DNA of 61,177 nt from Sporichthya sp. (GCF_013815995.1 NZ_JACDFE010000002.1:1-61177), one strand, 5' to 3'. Shown: positions 18,543-28,187, counted from the stretch's first letter. The notes: generated by a model from the sequence alone, not told the origin. A program made the numbers and translations.

Positions 18543-19345
18543 CGACTGGGCAACTTCCGGACCTGACTGTCGAGAATCTGACGGTCCGTTTCGGTGGCCT
18601 GACGGCCGTGAACAACGTCTCCCTAACTGCGGGCTCCGGAAGCATCACCGGGATGCTCGGCCCAAACGGTGCGGGCAAGACGACGACGTTCAACGCCTGC
18701 ACCGGTGTGGTACCGGCGTGGGCTGGAACGCTCCACCTCGGCGACTGCCGTCTGAACGGCCGCTCCACGGCGTCGCGGGCCGCGCACGGGCTGGGTAGGA
18801 CCTTCCAGCGCATGGAGCTGTTCGACTCGATGACGGTCCGGGAGAACGTTGCGCTTGGGCCCGAGGCCGCCATGTCCGCCCGGCGCCCCTGGGGCCAGTT
18901 GTTCTGCCCGGCGAAGGAGGCCCGGGAAATCAGGTCCCGAACGTCCACCGCGATCGACCTGTGCGGGCTGGGTGCACTCGCGAACCGGACGAGCGGCGAC
19001 CTCTCGACCGGCCAACGTCGTCTGGTGGAACTGGCCCGAGCGATCGCCAGCCCGTTCCGCTTTCTGCTCCTGGACGAGCCCTCATCCGGACTGGATGTGC
19101 AGGAGACCGAGCAGTTCGGCGCGATCCTGCGAACCTTCGTCGCCGAGACCGGCATCGGGGTCCTCCTGGTGGAACACGACATGGCACTGGTGGCGGACGT
19201 GTGCACCTACATTCACGTGCTCGATTTCGGTTGCAAGATCTTCGAGGGGACGACCGCCGAAACGATGTCTTCCGACATCGTCCGCGCGGCCTATTTAGGC
19301 TCCGAGGGCGTTTCGGCGGCAGCGGAAGGTCTGGCCCATGCTTGA
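18539..19345 (+). CDS. ABC transporter ATPase (LivG-type)
   Basis: GPNGAGKTTTFNACTG Walker A; STGQRRLVELARAI; LLLDEPSSGLD. Confidence 0.92.
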   Translation: MTTGQLPDLTVENLTVRFGGLTAVNNVSLTAGSGSITGMLGPNGAGKTTTFNACTGVVPAWAGTLHLGDCRLNGRSTASRAAHGLGRTFQRMELFDSMTVRENVALGPEAAMSARRPWGQLFCPAKEAREIRSRTSTAIDLCGLGALANRTSGDLSTGQRRLVELARAIASPFRFLLLDEPSSGLDVQETEQFGAILRTFVAETGIGVLLVEHDMALVADVCTYIHVLDFGCKIFEGTTAETMSSDIVRAAYLGSEGVSAAAEGLAHA

Positions 19346-20030
19346 GCTTTCCGGGATCGTCGCCGGCTACGACTCCGCAGTGGTCCTGCGGAACGTGGAC
19401 CTCGTCGTTCCTCCCGGAGCCGTGGTGGCGCTGCTCGGACCAAACGGCGCCGGGAAGACCACGCTGCTACGGGTTGCTTCTGGCCTGTTGGCACCGACCG
19501 AGGGTCGAGTGCTCGTCGAAGGCAAGGACATGACTGGCTCGGCCCCATATCGCCTCGCCGCTGCGGGTGTCTGCCACATCCCCGAAGGCCGCGGAATATT
19601 TCCTGCACTATCGGTCGCGGAGAACCTTCGCCTGCAGACGCCGCCGGGTGGCGGTCGTATGGCCGAACGGGCAGTCGAAGTGTTCCCGCGCCTGGGTGAA
19701 CGGATGTCCCAGCTGGCCGGGACCCTCAGCGGCGGCGAGCAGCAGATGTTGGCGCTTGCTCGCGCATATCTGTGTAACCCCAAGCTCGTGCTTCTCGATG
19801 AAGTGTCGATGGGTCTCGCTCCCAAGATCGTCGACGAGATCTTCGAGTACCTGCACACCCTGGCAGCCCAGGGGACGGCGATGCTCCTGGTCGAGCAATA
19901 CGTCGGCAAGGCACTCGCGCTGGCCGATTACGTGCATATCCTCAAGCGCGGTCGCATCAATTTTGCGGGCGAACCATGCGAGATCGGAGAAGAGATGGTT
20001 GCGGAGTCCTACTTGGGGGTCGGGGCATGA
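19338..20030 (+). CDS. ABC transporter ATPase (LivF-type)
   Basis: GPNGAGKTTLLRVASG; LSGGEQQMLALARA; LLDEVSMGLAPKIVDEIF. Confidence 0.92.
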   Translation: MLELSGIVAGYDSAVVLRNVDLVVPPGAVVALLGPNGAGKTTLLRVASGLLAPTEGRVLVEGKDMTGSAPYRLAAAGVCHIPEGRGIFPALSVAENLRLQTPPGGGRMAERAVEVFPRLGERMSQLAGTLSGGEQQMLALARAYLCNPKLVLLDEVSMGLAPKIVDEIFEYLHTLAAQGTAMLLVEQYVGKALALADYVHILKRGRINFAGEPCEIGEEMVAESYLGVGA

Positions 20031-21340
20031 TCTCGTCGAACTTGGGCTCCACACGAAGCGTGGCCCGGGCGGTGGCTATTCCAGCGGCCGCCTTGCTCGG
20101 GTTCGTCGGCTTGGGGTCGTCCATCGCGAAGGCCGACTCCCCGGCCGTTATCGAGAACTACACCTTGAGCGCCCAGGCCCAAAGCCTTCAGTTCCTGATC
20201 ACCGTTCCCCAGGCGCCGCTGGTCTCCACCTACGAGGCCGGCGCCTATGGATCGTCGGCCAGGATCGACAGCCTGGGAACGAGCTTCGCGGACGCGGGCG
20301 CCCCCTACTCGCCGCTGGCCAACTCCTTGCCGGGCACTGTCAACGGCGTCGGATCGGGCTCGCTTCCGCCGCTGCCCCCCCTGCCGGGTTACGTCTCCGC
20401 GAGCTCACCGGACCGCCCCGCGGACAATCAGTCGCAGGGTGTGTACGCGATCAAGGCGCACGCCGAGCCTGAGCGCGCCGAAGGAAGCGTGGCTATGGGT
20501 GGTGCGCTCGCCGCGAGTGAGCACTCGACGATGTTCTCCTCCGCGAGAACCTTGGTGAACCCCGATGGCAGCCTGGGCATCGTGGCCTCGGCCGGAGCCG
20601 ATCTACTCAACCTCGGCGGACTGGTCGACATCGGCAACGTCAGTTCGATCGCGACCATGAGCAAACGGGCCGGCGAAGCCCCGGTCTACGAGGTGATCAC
20701 CAAACTCGGCACCGTGACGGCAGCCGGAACTGGCTTCGGCGCCGAGCACGCGCTTACCCCGGACATGATCGACTCGCTGAACGCGTCGCTGAAGGAGTCC
20801 GGGATAACGCTGAGGTTCCTTCCGGCGACCTATGTCTACTCCGACGGCTCTACCAACACCGGGTCGCCCCAGCGGGGCAAGGCCATCCAGTCCCTCAACT
20901 CCGGCGGCCTGCAGATCGACATTGCGCGAGAGATCAAGGATCTCGGCCTGGTGGTCACCTCCACGACCCTGGGCCAGGTCTTCCTTTCGGCCACCGCGGA
21001 TGACGCGGGTGCCGGTTCGGCTCTCGCGCCGGGGGTCCTGGACGGTTTGGGTGGTGGACCGGAATCCGGCAGCCCGGCGAGCGTGCCCGGCGCGGTTGCT
21101 GACGGAATCGGCCTACTGCCCAACACAATCGGGGGTCTCCCACCGACCGCCGAGCTCGCCACGGCGCCGTCGGCCGTAACTGGTGCAGCACCGAACGCCG
21201 TGCTGTCGGCGGCGTCAGCGTTCGGGCTGGGCTCCGCGGAGCTCCTGTACGGCCTGCTCGCACTCGCGGCGGTCCTCGCTCTGGTCGGCACGCAACTCGT
21301 GGGATTCCTCGCTGTCCGTCTCGGAAGGACCTCGGCATGA
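20027..21340 (+). CDS. Secreted, C-terminally membrane-anchored protein of unknown function
   Basis: Signal peptide (AIPAAALLGFVGLGSSIAKA), Gly/Pro/Ser-rich ectodomain, C-terminal TM then LAVRLGRTSA. Confidence 0.75.
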   Translation: MISSNLGSTRSVARAVAIPAAALLGFVGLGSSIAKADSPAVIENYTLSAQAQSLQFLITVPQAPLVSTYEAGAYGSSARIDSLGTSFADAGAPYSPLANSLPGTVNGVGSGSLPPLPPLPGYVSASSPDRPADNQSQGVYAIKAHAEPERAEGSVAMGGALAASEHSTMFSSARTLVNPDGSLGIVASAGADLLNLGGLVDIGNVSSIATMSKRAGEAPVYEVITKLGTVTAAGTGFGAEHALTPDMIDSLNASLKESGITLRFLPATYVYSDGSTNTGSPQRGKAIQSLNSGGLQIDIAREIKDLGLVVTSTTLGQVFLSATADDAGAGSALAPGVLDGLGGGPESGSPASVPGAVADGIGLLPNTIGGLPPTAELATAPSAVTGAAPNAVLSAASAFGLGSAELLYGLLALAAVLALVGTQLVGFLAVRLGRTSA

Positions 21341-21828
21341 CCCGTATCCATCTGCGAAGCGCGCTGCTGGTGGGCTGTGCGTCGGCCCTGATCGTCGGGG
21401 CCGTCGCGCCCGGAGCTTCGGCGGCCGCGCTCGACCCGGCTGAGTCGGGCGATGCCGCCGTGGTGACGCCGACGCTGCGCATGTTCGACTTCGGGGCGAC
21501 CGTGGGACTGCCGTTGATGTGTGCGCTCGGAGGGTCGATCCTCCTGGCGGGCGGTGGTCAGTTCGGCGCGGCGGAAGCCATGTCGCCCTTCAGCACCCAA
21601 CTCAACGACGGCTGCGCAGCGATTTCGACCGAGGGCCATAACCAACTCACCGCCGGGATCGAGAGCAGCAGCCAGTTCAGCGCCATCAATCCCGTCGTCA
21701 ACCCGGGAATCGACGCTCTCGCCGAGGGCAGCCGGAAGGCTGGCGAGGACTACGGTCCGTCGATTGCCCCGTTCGGGCCTACGGTCGCGGAGTTCGGTCG
21801 CACCCTGTCGTTCTTCAAGGGTTCGTGA
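21337..21828 (+). CDS. Small secreted protein of unknown function
   Basis: MTRIHLRSALLVGCASALIVGAVAPGASAAALDPAESG; overlaps upstream stop. Confidence 0.7.
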   Translation: MTRIHLRSALLVGCASALIVGAVAPGASAAALDPAESGDAAVVTPTLRMFDFGATVGLPLMCALGGSILLAGGGQFGAAEAMSPFSTQLNDGCAAISTEGHNQLTAGIESSSQFSAINPVVNPGIDALAEGSRKAGEDYGPSIAPFGPTVAEFGRTLSFFKGS

Positions 21829-21835
21829 CCGCACG

Positions 21836-22942
21836 GTGAAGGCGGCAATTCTCGAAGACCCTGCCGGCGGCGAACTCCGGATCACCGATCTGCAGATTGA
21901 CCGCCCCGCGGCCAGGGAGGTCCTGATCCGCAACGTCGGGGTCGGGCTGTGTCACAGCGATCTGAACTATCTCGACGACCCGAAGACGCTCGCGCTGACG
22001 CCTGTGGGTGTGCAGTTGCCGGTTCTGTTGGGCCATGAATGCGCCGGGGTCGTCGAGGCGGTGGGCGCCGACGTCACCTACGTGCGATCCGGCGATCACG
22101 TCATCACGTACCCCGCGCAGTTCTGTGGTGAGTGCGAGTTCTGCCTCCGTGGCATTCCGACGCTGTGTCGGCAGAGCCCGGGCCCCAGACCCGCGGACGC
22201 ACCGCATCGGCTGACGTTGCCGGACGGGACCCGGGTCGGTCAGTTCTCGAACCTCGGCGGATTCGCTGAACTGCTGCTGGTCCACGAGCACGCCGTGGTG
22301 AAGATCGACCCGGAATACCCACTCGATCGCGCGGCTGTCCTGAGTTGTGGTGTCGCAACCGGGCTCGGGTCGGTTCTGAACGCGGCCCAGGTGCGGCCCG
22401 GATCCACGGTTGCCGTGCTCGGATGCGGAGGCGTCGGGCTGGCGGCGATCCAGGGCGCCCGGGTAGCCGGTGCCCGTCGCATCGTGGCCATCGACACCTC
22501 GGCCGCGAAGCTGCGTACGGCGGAGGCGATGGGCGCCACCGACTCGGTCGACGCCTCGAGTGGGGACGTCGTCGCGCAGGTCCTGGAACTCACCGGCGGT
22601 GGGGTCGACTACTCCTTCGAGGCGGTCGGCCTCAAATCTGCCGCTGAGCAGAGCTTCTGCATGCTCCGACCCGGTGGCCTCGCGACGATCATCGGCATCG
22701 GCACCGGGCAGCGCCCCGAGTTCGACATGCGGATGTTCATCCCCGGCCGCAAGATCCAGGGCGCGGCGATGGGCGCCAACCGATTCCGCACCGACCTGCC
22801 GTACTTCATCGACCTGGACCGGCAAGGCCGGATCGACGTGGCCGGCATCGTGGAGAAGCACATCGCGCTTGAGGACATCAACACCGGCTTTGCGACCATG
22901 CGCGAGGGCGGCCTCAACGGCCGCTGGGTGGTCATGTTCTAG
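21836..22942 (+). CDS. Zinc-dependent alcohol dehydrogenase (class III-like)
   Basis: GLCHSDLNYL, GHECAGVVEAVGADV, CGECEFCLRGIPTLC, VLGCGGVGLAAIQGA; GTG at 21836. Confidence 0.92.
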   Translation: MKAAILEDPAGGELRITDLQIDRPAAREVLIRNVGVGLCHSDLNYLDDPKTLALTPVGVQLPVLLGHECAGVVEAVGADVTYVRSGDHVITYPAQFCGECEFCLRGIPTLCRQSPGPRPADAPHRLTLPDGTRVGQFSNLGGFAELLLVHEHAVVKIDPEYPLDRAAVLSCGVATGLGSVLNAAQVRPGSTVAVLGCGGVGLAAIQGARVAGARRIVAIDTSAAKLRTAEAMGATDSVDASSGDVVAQVLELTGGGVDYSFEAVGLKSAAEQSFCMLRPGGLATIIGIGTGQRPEFDMRMFIPGRKIQGAAMGANRFRTDLPYFIDLDRQGRIDVAGIVEKHIALEDINTGFATMREGGLNGRWVVMF

Positions 22943-22954
22943 GGCTTCTAGGGC

Positions 22955-23803
22955 CTACTGCTGCGATTCGCCCGTCAACGCCTGCGGAAAGAAGGCGGCC
23001 ACGGTGGTGCTGAACCCGCCGCCGTCGGCGACGATGACCTCGCCGTTCACGAACGAAGCCAGGTCCGAGTTGAGGAACAGGTGCACCTGCGCCACCTCAA
23101 GGGGGTCGCAGATCGGGTAGTTGGCCGTACCGAACTCGCGCAGCTTCCGCGTCGGGAGCGGGGGAGGCGCCGCTGCGGAAGCTGCCTGGGGGATCCCGTA
23201 GTTCTCGGTGATGTTGGTGCTCATTCCACCCGGGGCAACGCAGTTCACCCTGATCCGATCCGGCGCGAGCTCGGTCGCGAAGTACGACGTCATCACGTTG
23301 GTGGCCCGCTTGGTGGCGGTGTACACGCCCCGCTTGATCCCGCCCATGGTGTACACGCCGGACACCGCGCTGGTGGAGGTCATCGAGCCACCGCCGGCCC
23401 GACGTATTGCCGGCGCCGCGTACTTGAACGCCCGCCAGATGCCGAGGAAGTTCACGTCGAAGACCAGGCGCATCTCGTCGTCGTCCACGTCTTCCAGATG
23501 CTTCTGCGGACCAGCGATGCCCGCGTTGGCCACCATGATGTCGAGCTTTCCGTAGGTGTCCTCCGCCATCTGCACCACCGCCCGGACCTCGTCGGCCACG
23601 GCGACGTTGGTGTGCAGGTAGGTAGCACCACCGCCGCGCTTCTCAATTGCCTGCACAGTTTCCGCACCGCGCTGATCGTGGACGTCGGCAACCACGACCT
23701 TGGCCCCGTGTTCCGCGAACAACTCGGCCGTGGCTCGGCCAAGACCCGAGGCGCCGCCAGTGATGACCGCGACCCGGCCCTCCAACAGATGGGCATGCGT
23801 CAC
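22955..23803 (-). CDS. SDR family oxidoreductase
   Basis: RVAVITGGASGLGRATAELFAEHGAKVVVADV. Confidence 0.9.
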   Translation of the reverse strand: MTHAHLLEGRVAVITGGASGLGRATAELFAEHGAKVVVADVHDQRGAETVQAIEKRGGGATYLHTNVAVADEVRAVVQMAEDTYGKLDIMVANAGIAGPQKHLEDVDDDEMRLVFDVNFLGIWRAFKYAAPAIRRAGGGSMTSTSAVSGVYTMGGIKRGVYTATKRATNVMTSYFATELAPDRIRVNCVAPGGMSTNITENYGIPQAASAAAPPPLPTRKLREFGTANYPICDPLEVAQVHLFLNSDLASFVNGEVIVADGGGFSTTVAAFFPQALTGESQQ

Positions 23804-25473
23804 CCGGTGCTCCCTTCGGCGTCAGGTTCGCTGAGTTCGAAGCCCTCGTAGTCGGCGCGCACGATGTCTTCGCACCGTTCGCGATAGCTGAACAGGCCGC
23901 CGAAGTACGGCATGAAGACCCGCTTCTTGCCGGGGATGTTTGCCCCGAGGAACCAGGAGTTGCAGCTGTCCGCTTCCATGATCGTGCTGTTCACCAGCGT
24001 CGCCGCATAGCTGGTCCACTCGTCGGCCGCGCCCGGCCGGGGCTCGATCACCCGGCAGCCCTTGTCGCGCAGGTACTCCAGGGCGCCGGCGATGAACTCC
24101 ACGTGTTGCTCGATCGACTGGAACATGTTGCTGCGGACCGAGGGGCTGCCGGGCCCGCTGACGGTGAACAGATTCGGGAAGCCCTCCACCTGAAGGCCCA
24201 GGTACGTCACCGGACCTTCGGCGGCCCAGAACTCGCGGAGCGTGCGACCTCCCCGGCCGGTGATGTCCATGCGGGTGAGGGCGCCTGTCATCGCGTCGAA
24301 GCCAGTGGCGAAGACCAGGACGTCGAGCTCGAAAAAGTCCTGCTCGGTTTGGATGCCGGCGGGTTCGATCGAGGTGATGGCGCCCTTCTTGAGGTCGACC
24401 AGGTGGACGTTCTCGCGGTTGAAGGACTGGTAGTACCCGTTCTCGATGATGACCCGCTTGCAGCCGACCGGGTAGGTGGGGATCAGCGCCGCGGCGGTCT
24501 CGGGATCGACCACGACCCGCCTGATCAATTCGGCGTACATCTCCCCGGCATAGGCGTTGGCTTCCAGGTTCTCCAGCACATCGGCCCAGGACCACGGAGC
24601 GTCCCAGCCCAACTCGTCGATCGCCTGGCGGCGTTCCTCCGGGGTGGAGTCCACGACTCTCTTGGTCAGGGGAGGGGAGCCCGGGGTCGGCAGGATCGGG
24701 AAGTAGATGGTGCCCGCGAAGGAGGCCCGTTCCTGAGCCCGCACGTCGGCGTAGCCCGCCTTCATCTGTTCCCATTCCGGCTGCGCCAGCGCGCGGTTGG
24801 GAGACGGGCGGGTGTACGCGGCCGAACGCTGCATCACGTAGAGGTCGGCGGCCTGCTCAGCGATGACGGGGATGGCCTGCACGCCCGAGGACCCGGTGCC
24901 GACCACGGCGACGCGCTTGCCGGTGAAGTCGAAGCCCTGGGCCGGGAAGCGACTGGTGTACAGGATCTGACCGGCGAAGGTCTCCAGCCCCGGGATGGGC
25001 GGTGCCAACGGTTCGGACAGGCAGCCAGTCGCGCAGACGACGAACTGCGCGGCGAATTCGTCGCCGGCTTCTGTTCTGACGGTCCAACAGGCGCCGGAGT
25101 CGTCGTAGGTCAGCGCCGTCACGCGGGTGTTCAGCTGGATGTGCCGCCTGATGTCCAACCGGTCCGCGACGAAGTTGAGGTACCGCTCCAGCTCCGGTTG
25201 GTCGGCCATGGTCTCGGACCAGTCCCAGGACTGCTGAATGTCGTCGGAGAAGCTGTACGAGAACTCGATGCTCTGGATGTCGACGCGGCACCCGGGATAG
25301 CGATTCCAGTACCAGGTACCACCGACCCCATCGCCCGCCTCGAGCGCTTGCACGCTGAAGCCGAGCCCTCGCAGCTTGTGGACGGCGTAGATCCCGGCAA
25401 TGCCGGCGCCAATGACAATGACATCCAGGGCTTGCGGCGGAGCCGAGTGCTCATCGGTGTCTGGCACTGCCAC
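23800..25473 (-). CDS. Baeyer-Villiger monooxygenase-like flavoprotein (CHMO superfamily)
   Basis: VIGAGIAGIYAVHKLRGLGFSVQALEAGDGVGGTWYWNRYPGCRVDIQSIEFSYSF; second Rossmann VAVVGTGSSGVQ; fingerprint FAGQILYTSRFP. Confidence 0.82.
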   Translation of the reverse strand: MAVPDTDEHSAPPQALDVIVIGAGIAGIYAVHKLRGLGFSVQALEAGDGVGGTWYWNRYPGCRVDIQSIEFSYSFSDDIQQSWDWSETMADQPELERYLNFVADRLDIRRHIQLNTRVTALTYDDSGACWTVRTEAGDEFAAQFVVCATGCLSEPLAPPIPGLETFAGQILYTSRFPAQGFDFTGKRVAVVGTGSSGVQAIPVIAEQAADLYVMQRSAAYTRPSPNRALAQPEWEQMKAGYADVRAQERASFAGTIYFPILPTPGSPPLTKRVVDSTPEERRQAIDELGWDAPWSWADVLENLEANAYAGEMYAELIRRVVVDPETAAALIPTYPVGCKRVIIENGYYQSFNRENVHLVDLKKGAITSIEPAGIQTEQDFFELDVLVFATGFDAMTGALTRMDITGRGGRTLREFWAAEGPVTYLGLQVEGFPNLFTVSGPGSPSVRSNMFQSIEQHVEFIAGALEYLRDKGCRVIEPRPGAADEWTSYAATLVNSTIMEADSCNSWFLGANIPGKKRVFMPYFGGLFSYRERCEDIVRADYEGFELSEPDAEGSTG

Positions 25474-25514
25474 CTAATCCTTGTGTGGTTCACCTGCGGC
25501 GACGGGTGGGCGGT

Positions 25515-26348
25515 CTATTCGTCCAACGTGAGGGCTTTGGGAAACGCCCAGGCCATCGTTGTGTCGAAGCCGCCGGCGTCGGCAAGGATCACCTGTCCGT
25601 TGACGAACGAGGCGAGGTCGGAGTTCAGGAACAGGTGCACTTGCGCGACTTCGTGCGGCTCGCAGATCGGGAACATCGACTCGCCGTACACGCGCTTCGG
25701 GCGGCTGGGCACGCGATCCATCGCTGCGCGCTCCTCGGGCGTGAGGGGGTAGCTCTCGCTGATGTTGGTGCTCATCCCACCGGCGGCAACGCAGTTCACC
25801 CGGATTCGGTCCTTCGCGAGCTCGACGGCGAAGTACGACGTCGCCGCGTTGACCGCGGCCTTGGTCGAGGAGTAGGGCCCCCGCCGGATCCCACCCAGGG
25901 TCTGTACCCCACCGAGTGAGCTGGTCGTGGTCATCGATCCGCCGCCGGCCCGGCGGATGGCCGGCACCGCGTACTTCAGGCACCGCCACACGCCGAAGAA
26001 GTTGACCTCAAACACGTGGCGGAAGTCCTCATCCTCGATGTCCTCGAGGTTGCCGATCGGGCCGGAGATGCCGGCATTGGCGACCATCACGTCGAGCTTG
26101 CCGTAGGTGTCTTCGGCGCACTCGACCACGGCGCGGACGTCGGCCGAGAGGGCGACGTCGGTGCGCAGATAGACCGCCTCGCCGCCGGCCGCCTCGACTG
26201 CCTTCACAGTCCCGGCCCCACGGTCGTCGTTGACGTCGGCGATGACCACCTTGGCGCCGTGGGCAGCGAAGATCTCCACCGTGGCCCGGCCCAGGCCCGA
26301 GGCGCCGCCGGTGACGACAGCAACCTTGTCCTGCATCAGCTTGGTCAT
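25515..26348 (-). CDS. SDR family oxidoreductase (paralog of 22955-23803)
   Basis: MTKLMQDKVAVVTGGASGLGRATVEIFAAHGAKVVIADV; ATG at 26348. Confidence 0.9.
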   Translation of the reverse strand: MTKLMQDKVAVVTGGASGLGRATVEIFAAHGAKVVIADVNDDRGAGTVKAVEAAGGEAVYLRTDVALSADVRAVVECAEDTYGKLDVMVANAGISGPIGNLEDIEDEDFRHVFEVNFFGVWRCLKYAVPAIRRAGGGSMTTTSSLGGVQTLGGIRRGPYSSTKAAVNAATSYFAVELAKDRIRVNCVAAGGMSTNISESYPLTPEERAAMDRVPSRPKRVYGESMFPICEPHEVAQVHLFLNSDLASFVNGQVILADAGGFDTTMAWAFPKALTLDE

Positions 26349-26370
26349 CGATCTTCCTCCAGGCCCAGCG

Positions 26371-26392
26371 ACAATATAAAATATATTAGATC
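26371..26392. promoter_or_regulatory. AT-rich regulon motif, site C (divergent promoter)
   Basis: ACAATATAAAATATATTAGATC between SDR (-) and SnoaL-like (+). Confidence 0.75.
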
Positions 26393-26444
26393 CCCCGGAA
26401 GTGGGGGTCAACATTCCATCCAGCGCGTACGCAAGGGGAGCGGC

Positions 26445-26864
26445 ATGAGCGGGGAAGCGGTCATTCGGCAGTACCTGGAAGCGATCTCCACGTTCGACAC
26501 GGAAGCCCTCGCTGCGATCGTGGCCGAGGACGCCAGTATCCAGGTGCCCTTCGCCCCTCCGGGCATGGCCGACCGTCACGAAGGGCGAGCGGCGATCCTG
26601 GAGCTGGTCGGCGGCTACGGCCAGATGATCGACACCCTCAACTTGACGGTCACCGAGGTAGAAGCCCTCGCTCGCCCCGACGAGTACGTCGCGCTGTACC
26701 AGAGCGACGCTTGGATCAAGCCGACCGGGTTGCCCTACAAGAACTTTTACATCGCCAGATTCACGCTGCGCGACGGCCAGGTACTGCGTCACGTCGAGTA
26801 CCTCGACACGTTGGTGATGGCGACCGCCCTCGGCGCCACCATCTCCATGCCCGGTGCCGGCTGA
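26445..26864 (+). CDS. SnoaL/NTF2-like fold protein (nuclear transport factor 2 family)
   Basis: VIRQYLEAISTFDTEALAAIVAEDASIQVPFAPPGM...HEGRAAILELVGGYGQMI. Confidence 0.75.
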   Translation: MSGEAVIRQYLEAISTFDTEALAAIVAEDASIQVPFAPPGMADRHEGRAAILELVGGYGQMIDTLNLTVTEVEALARPDEYVALYQSDAWIKPTGLPYKNFYIARFTLRDGQVLRHVEYLDTLVMATALGATISMPGAG

Positions 26865-26871
26865 GCGGGAG

Positions 26872-28068
26872 CTACCTCTGGACGCTGACGGCGCCCGTCC
26901 ACGGAGCGCGCTGACTGGCGAGCTGCCGGTACGGCCGCAGTTCGCGGGCCATGTTGCACGAGACTGCGCCGATCACCGTCGAATCCGCGACGAAGATCGC
27001 GACGAAGGCCCGCGCCTGGAGCTCGCCTTCCACGACCACCATGTCGGCCGTTCCGCCGACCAGCCCGTAGGCCTGGATCTTGTGGTCGTAGTGGTCGGTC
27101 CAGAAGTACGGGGTGGGCGTGAACGGCTCGTTGCGGCCGAGTAGGTTCCGGGCGGCCGACCGCCCTTGTTCGGCGGCGTTGTTGCGGTGTTCCAGACGGA
27201 GGCGGCGGCCGTAGCCGACGTGGTCCCACTCGCAAACGTCGCCGGCCGCGAACACCTTCGGGAACGCCTCGTTGAACTCGTTGGCCAGGACCCCGTTGCC
27301 GAGGGCGACGCCACTGCTGCGGAGCCACTCGATGTTGGGGATGGCGCCGGCGGCGACCAGCACGACATCCGCGGGAATCACGGAGCCGTCGGGCAGAGTC
27401 ACGGCATCCACCCGCCCGCCGGCCGCACGGAAGGACAGTCCATCAACGCCGAACCGGACGGCGACGCCCTCGTCGGTGTGGATGTTGCAGAGCAGCGCCC
27501 CGAGCGCATTGCCCAGAGTCCGCGTCATCGCCGCCGGAGCGGCCTCGAGCACGGTGACGTCCAGTCCCATCCGCCGCGCGGAGCCGGCCGCCTCCAGGCC
27601 GAGTACGCCGGCTCCGATCACCACCAGGTGCGAGGACTGAACGAGATCGTCGCGAAGCGCGAGGGCGTCGTCGAGGGTCCGAAGGACATGGACGCCCGCA
27701 GGGCGCTCGCTCGTGATCTCCCGCGCGCGTACGCCGGTGGCGATGATCAGGCCGTCGCAGCGGAGGTCGTAGCCCGAGTCCAAGGACAGGCACCAGTCAC
27801 GCGGCCGGAACTCCGTCGCAGCGGTGTTCTGGTGCCAGGTGAGATCGAGGTCGGCGTACTCCTGCTCGGTTCGCAGATCGGCGCGGTCGAGTCCCCAGGT
27901 CCCGGCCAGGATCTGCTTCGACAGCGGCGGTCGGTCGTAGGGGGAGTGCTTCTCTGCGCCGACGAGGTGAATCGGGCCCTCGAAGCCCTCGCGCCGCAGT
28001 TCCTCGGCGGCGCTCACGCCGGCAAGCCCGGCGCTCACGATGGCGATCTCCCGCGGCGCGGTGTCCAC
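26872..28068 (-). CDS. FAD-dependent ferredoxin reductase (P450/dioxygenase partner type)
   Basis: IAIVSAGLAGVSAAEELRREGF...YDRPPLSKQILAG; LVVIGAGVLGLEAAGSARRMGLDVTVLE; VFAAGDVCEW. Confidence 0.9.
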   Translation of the reverse strand: MDTAPREIAIVSAGLAGVSAAEELRREGFEGPIHLVGAEKHSPYDRPPLSKQILAGTWGLDRADLRTEQEYADLDLTWHQNTAATEFRPRDWCLSLDSGYDLRCDGLIIATGVRAREITSERPAGVHVLRTLDDALALRDDLVQSSHLVVIGAGVLGLEAAGSARRMGLDVTVLEAAPAAMTRTLGNALGALLCNIHTDEGVAVRFGVDGLSFRAAGGRVDAVTLPDGSVIPADVVLVAAGAIPNIEWLRSSGVALGNGVLANEFNEAFPKVFAAGDVCEWDHVGYGRRLRLEHRNNAAEQGRSAARNLLGRNEPFTPTPYFWTDHYDHKIQAYGLVGGTADMVVVEGELQARAFVAIFVADSTVIGAVSCNMARELRPYRQLASQRAPWTGAVSVQR

Positions 28069-28090
28069 TCAGCCTCCCGACCTGGGATTG

Positions 28091-28111
28091 ACGTATATAA
28101 TATATAGTATG
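28091..28111. promoter_or_regulatory. AT-rich regulon motif, site D (divergent promoter)
   Basis: ACGTATATAATATATAGTATG. Confidence 0.75.
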
Positions 28112-28187
28112 GCTCACTTCCCACGGCGCTCCTCAACGGGGGAGGCTGAGCGCAGACCACCCCGACCCAGACGAGGTCACAAGAACG

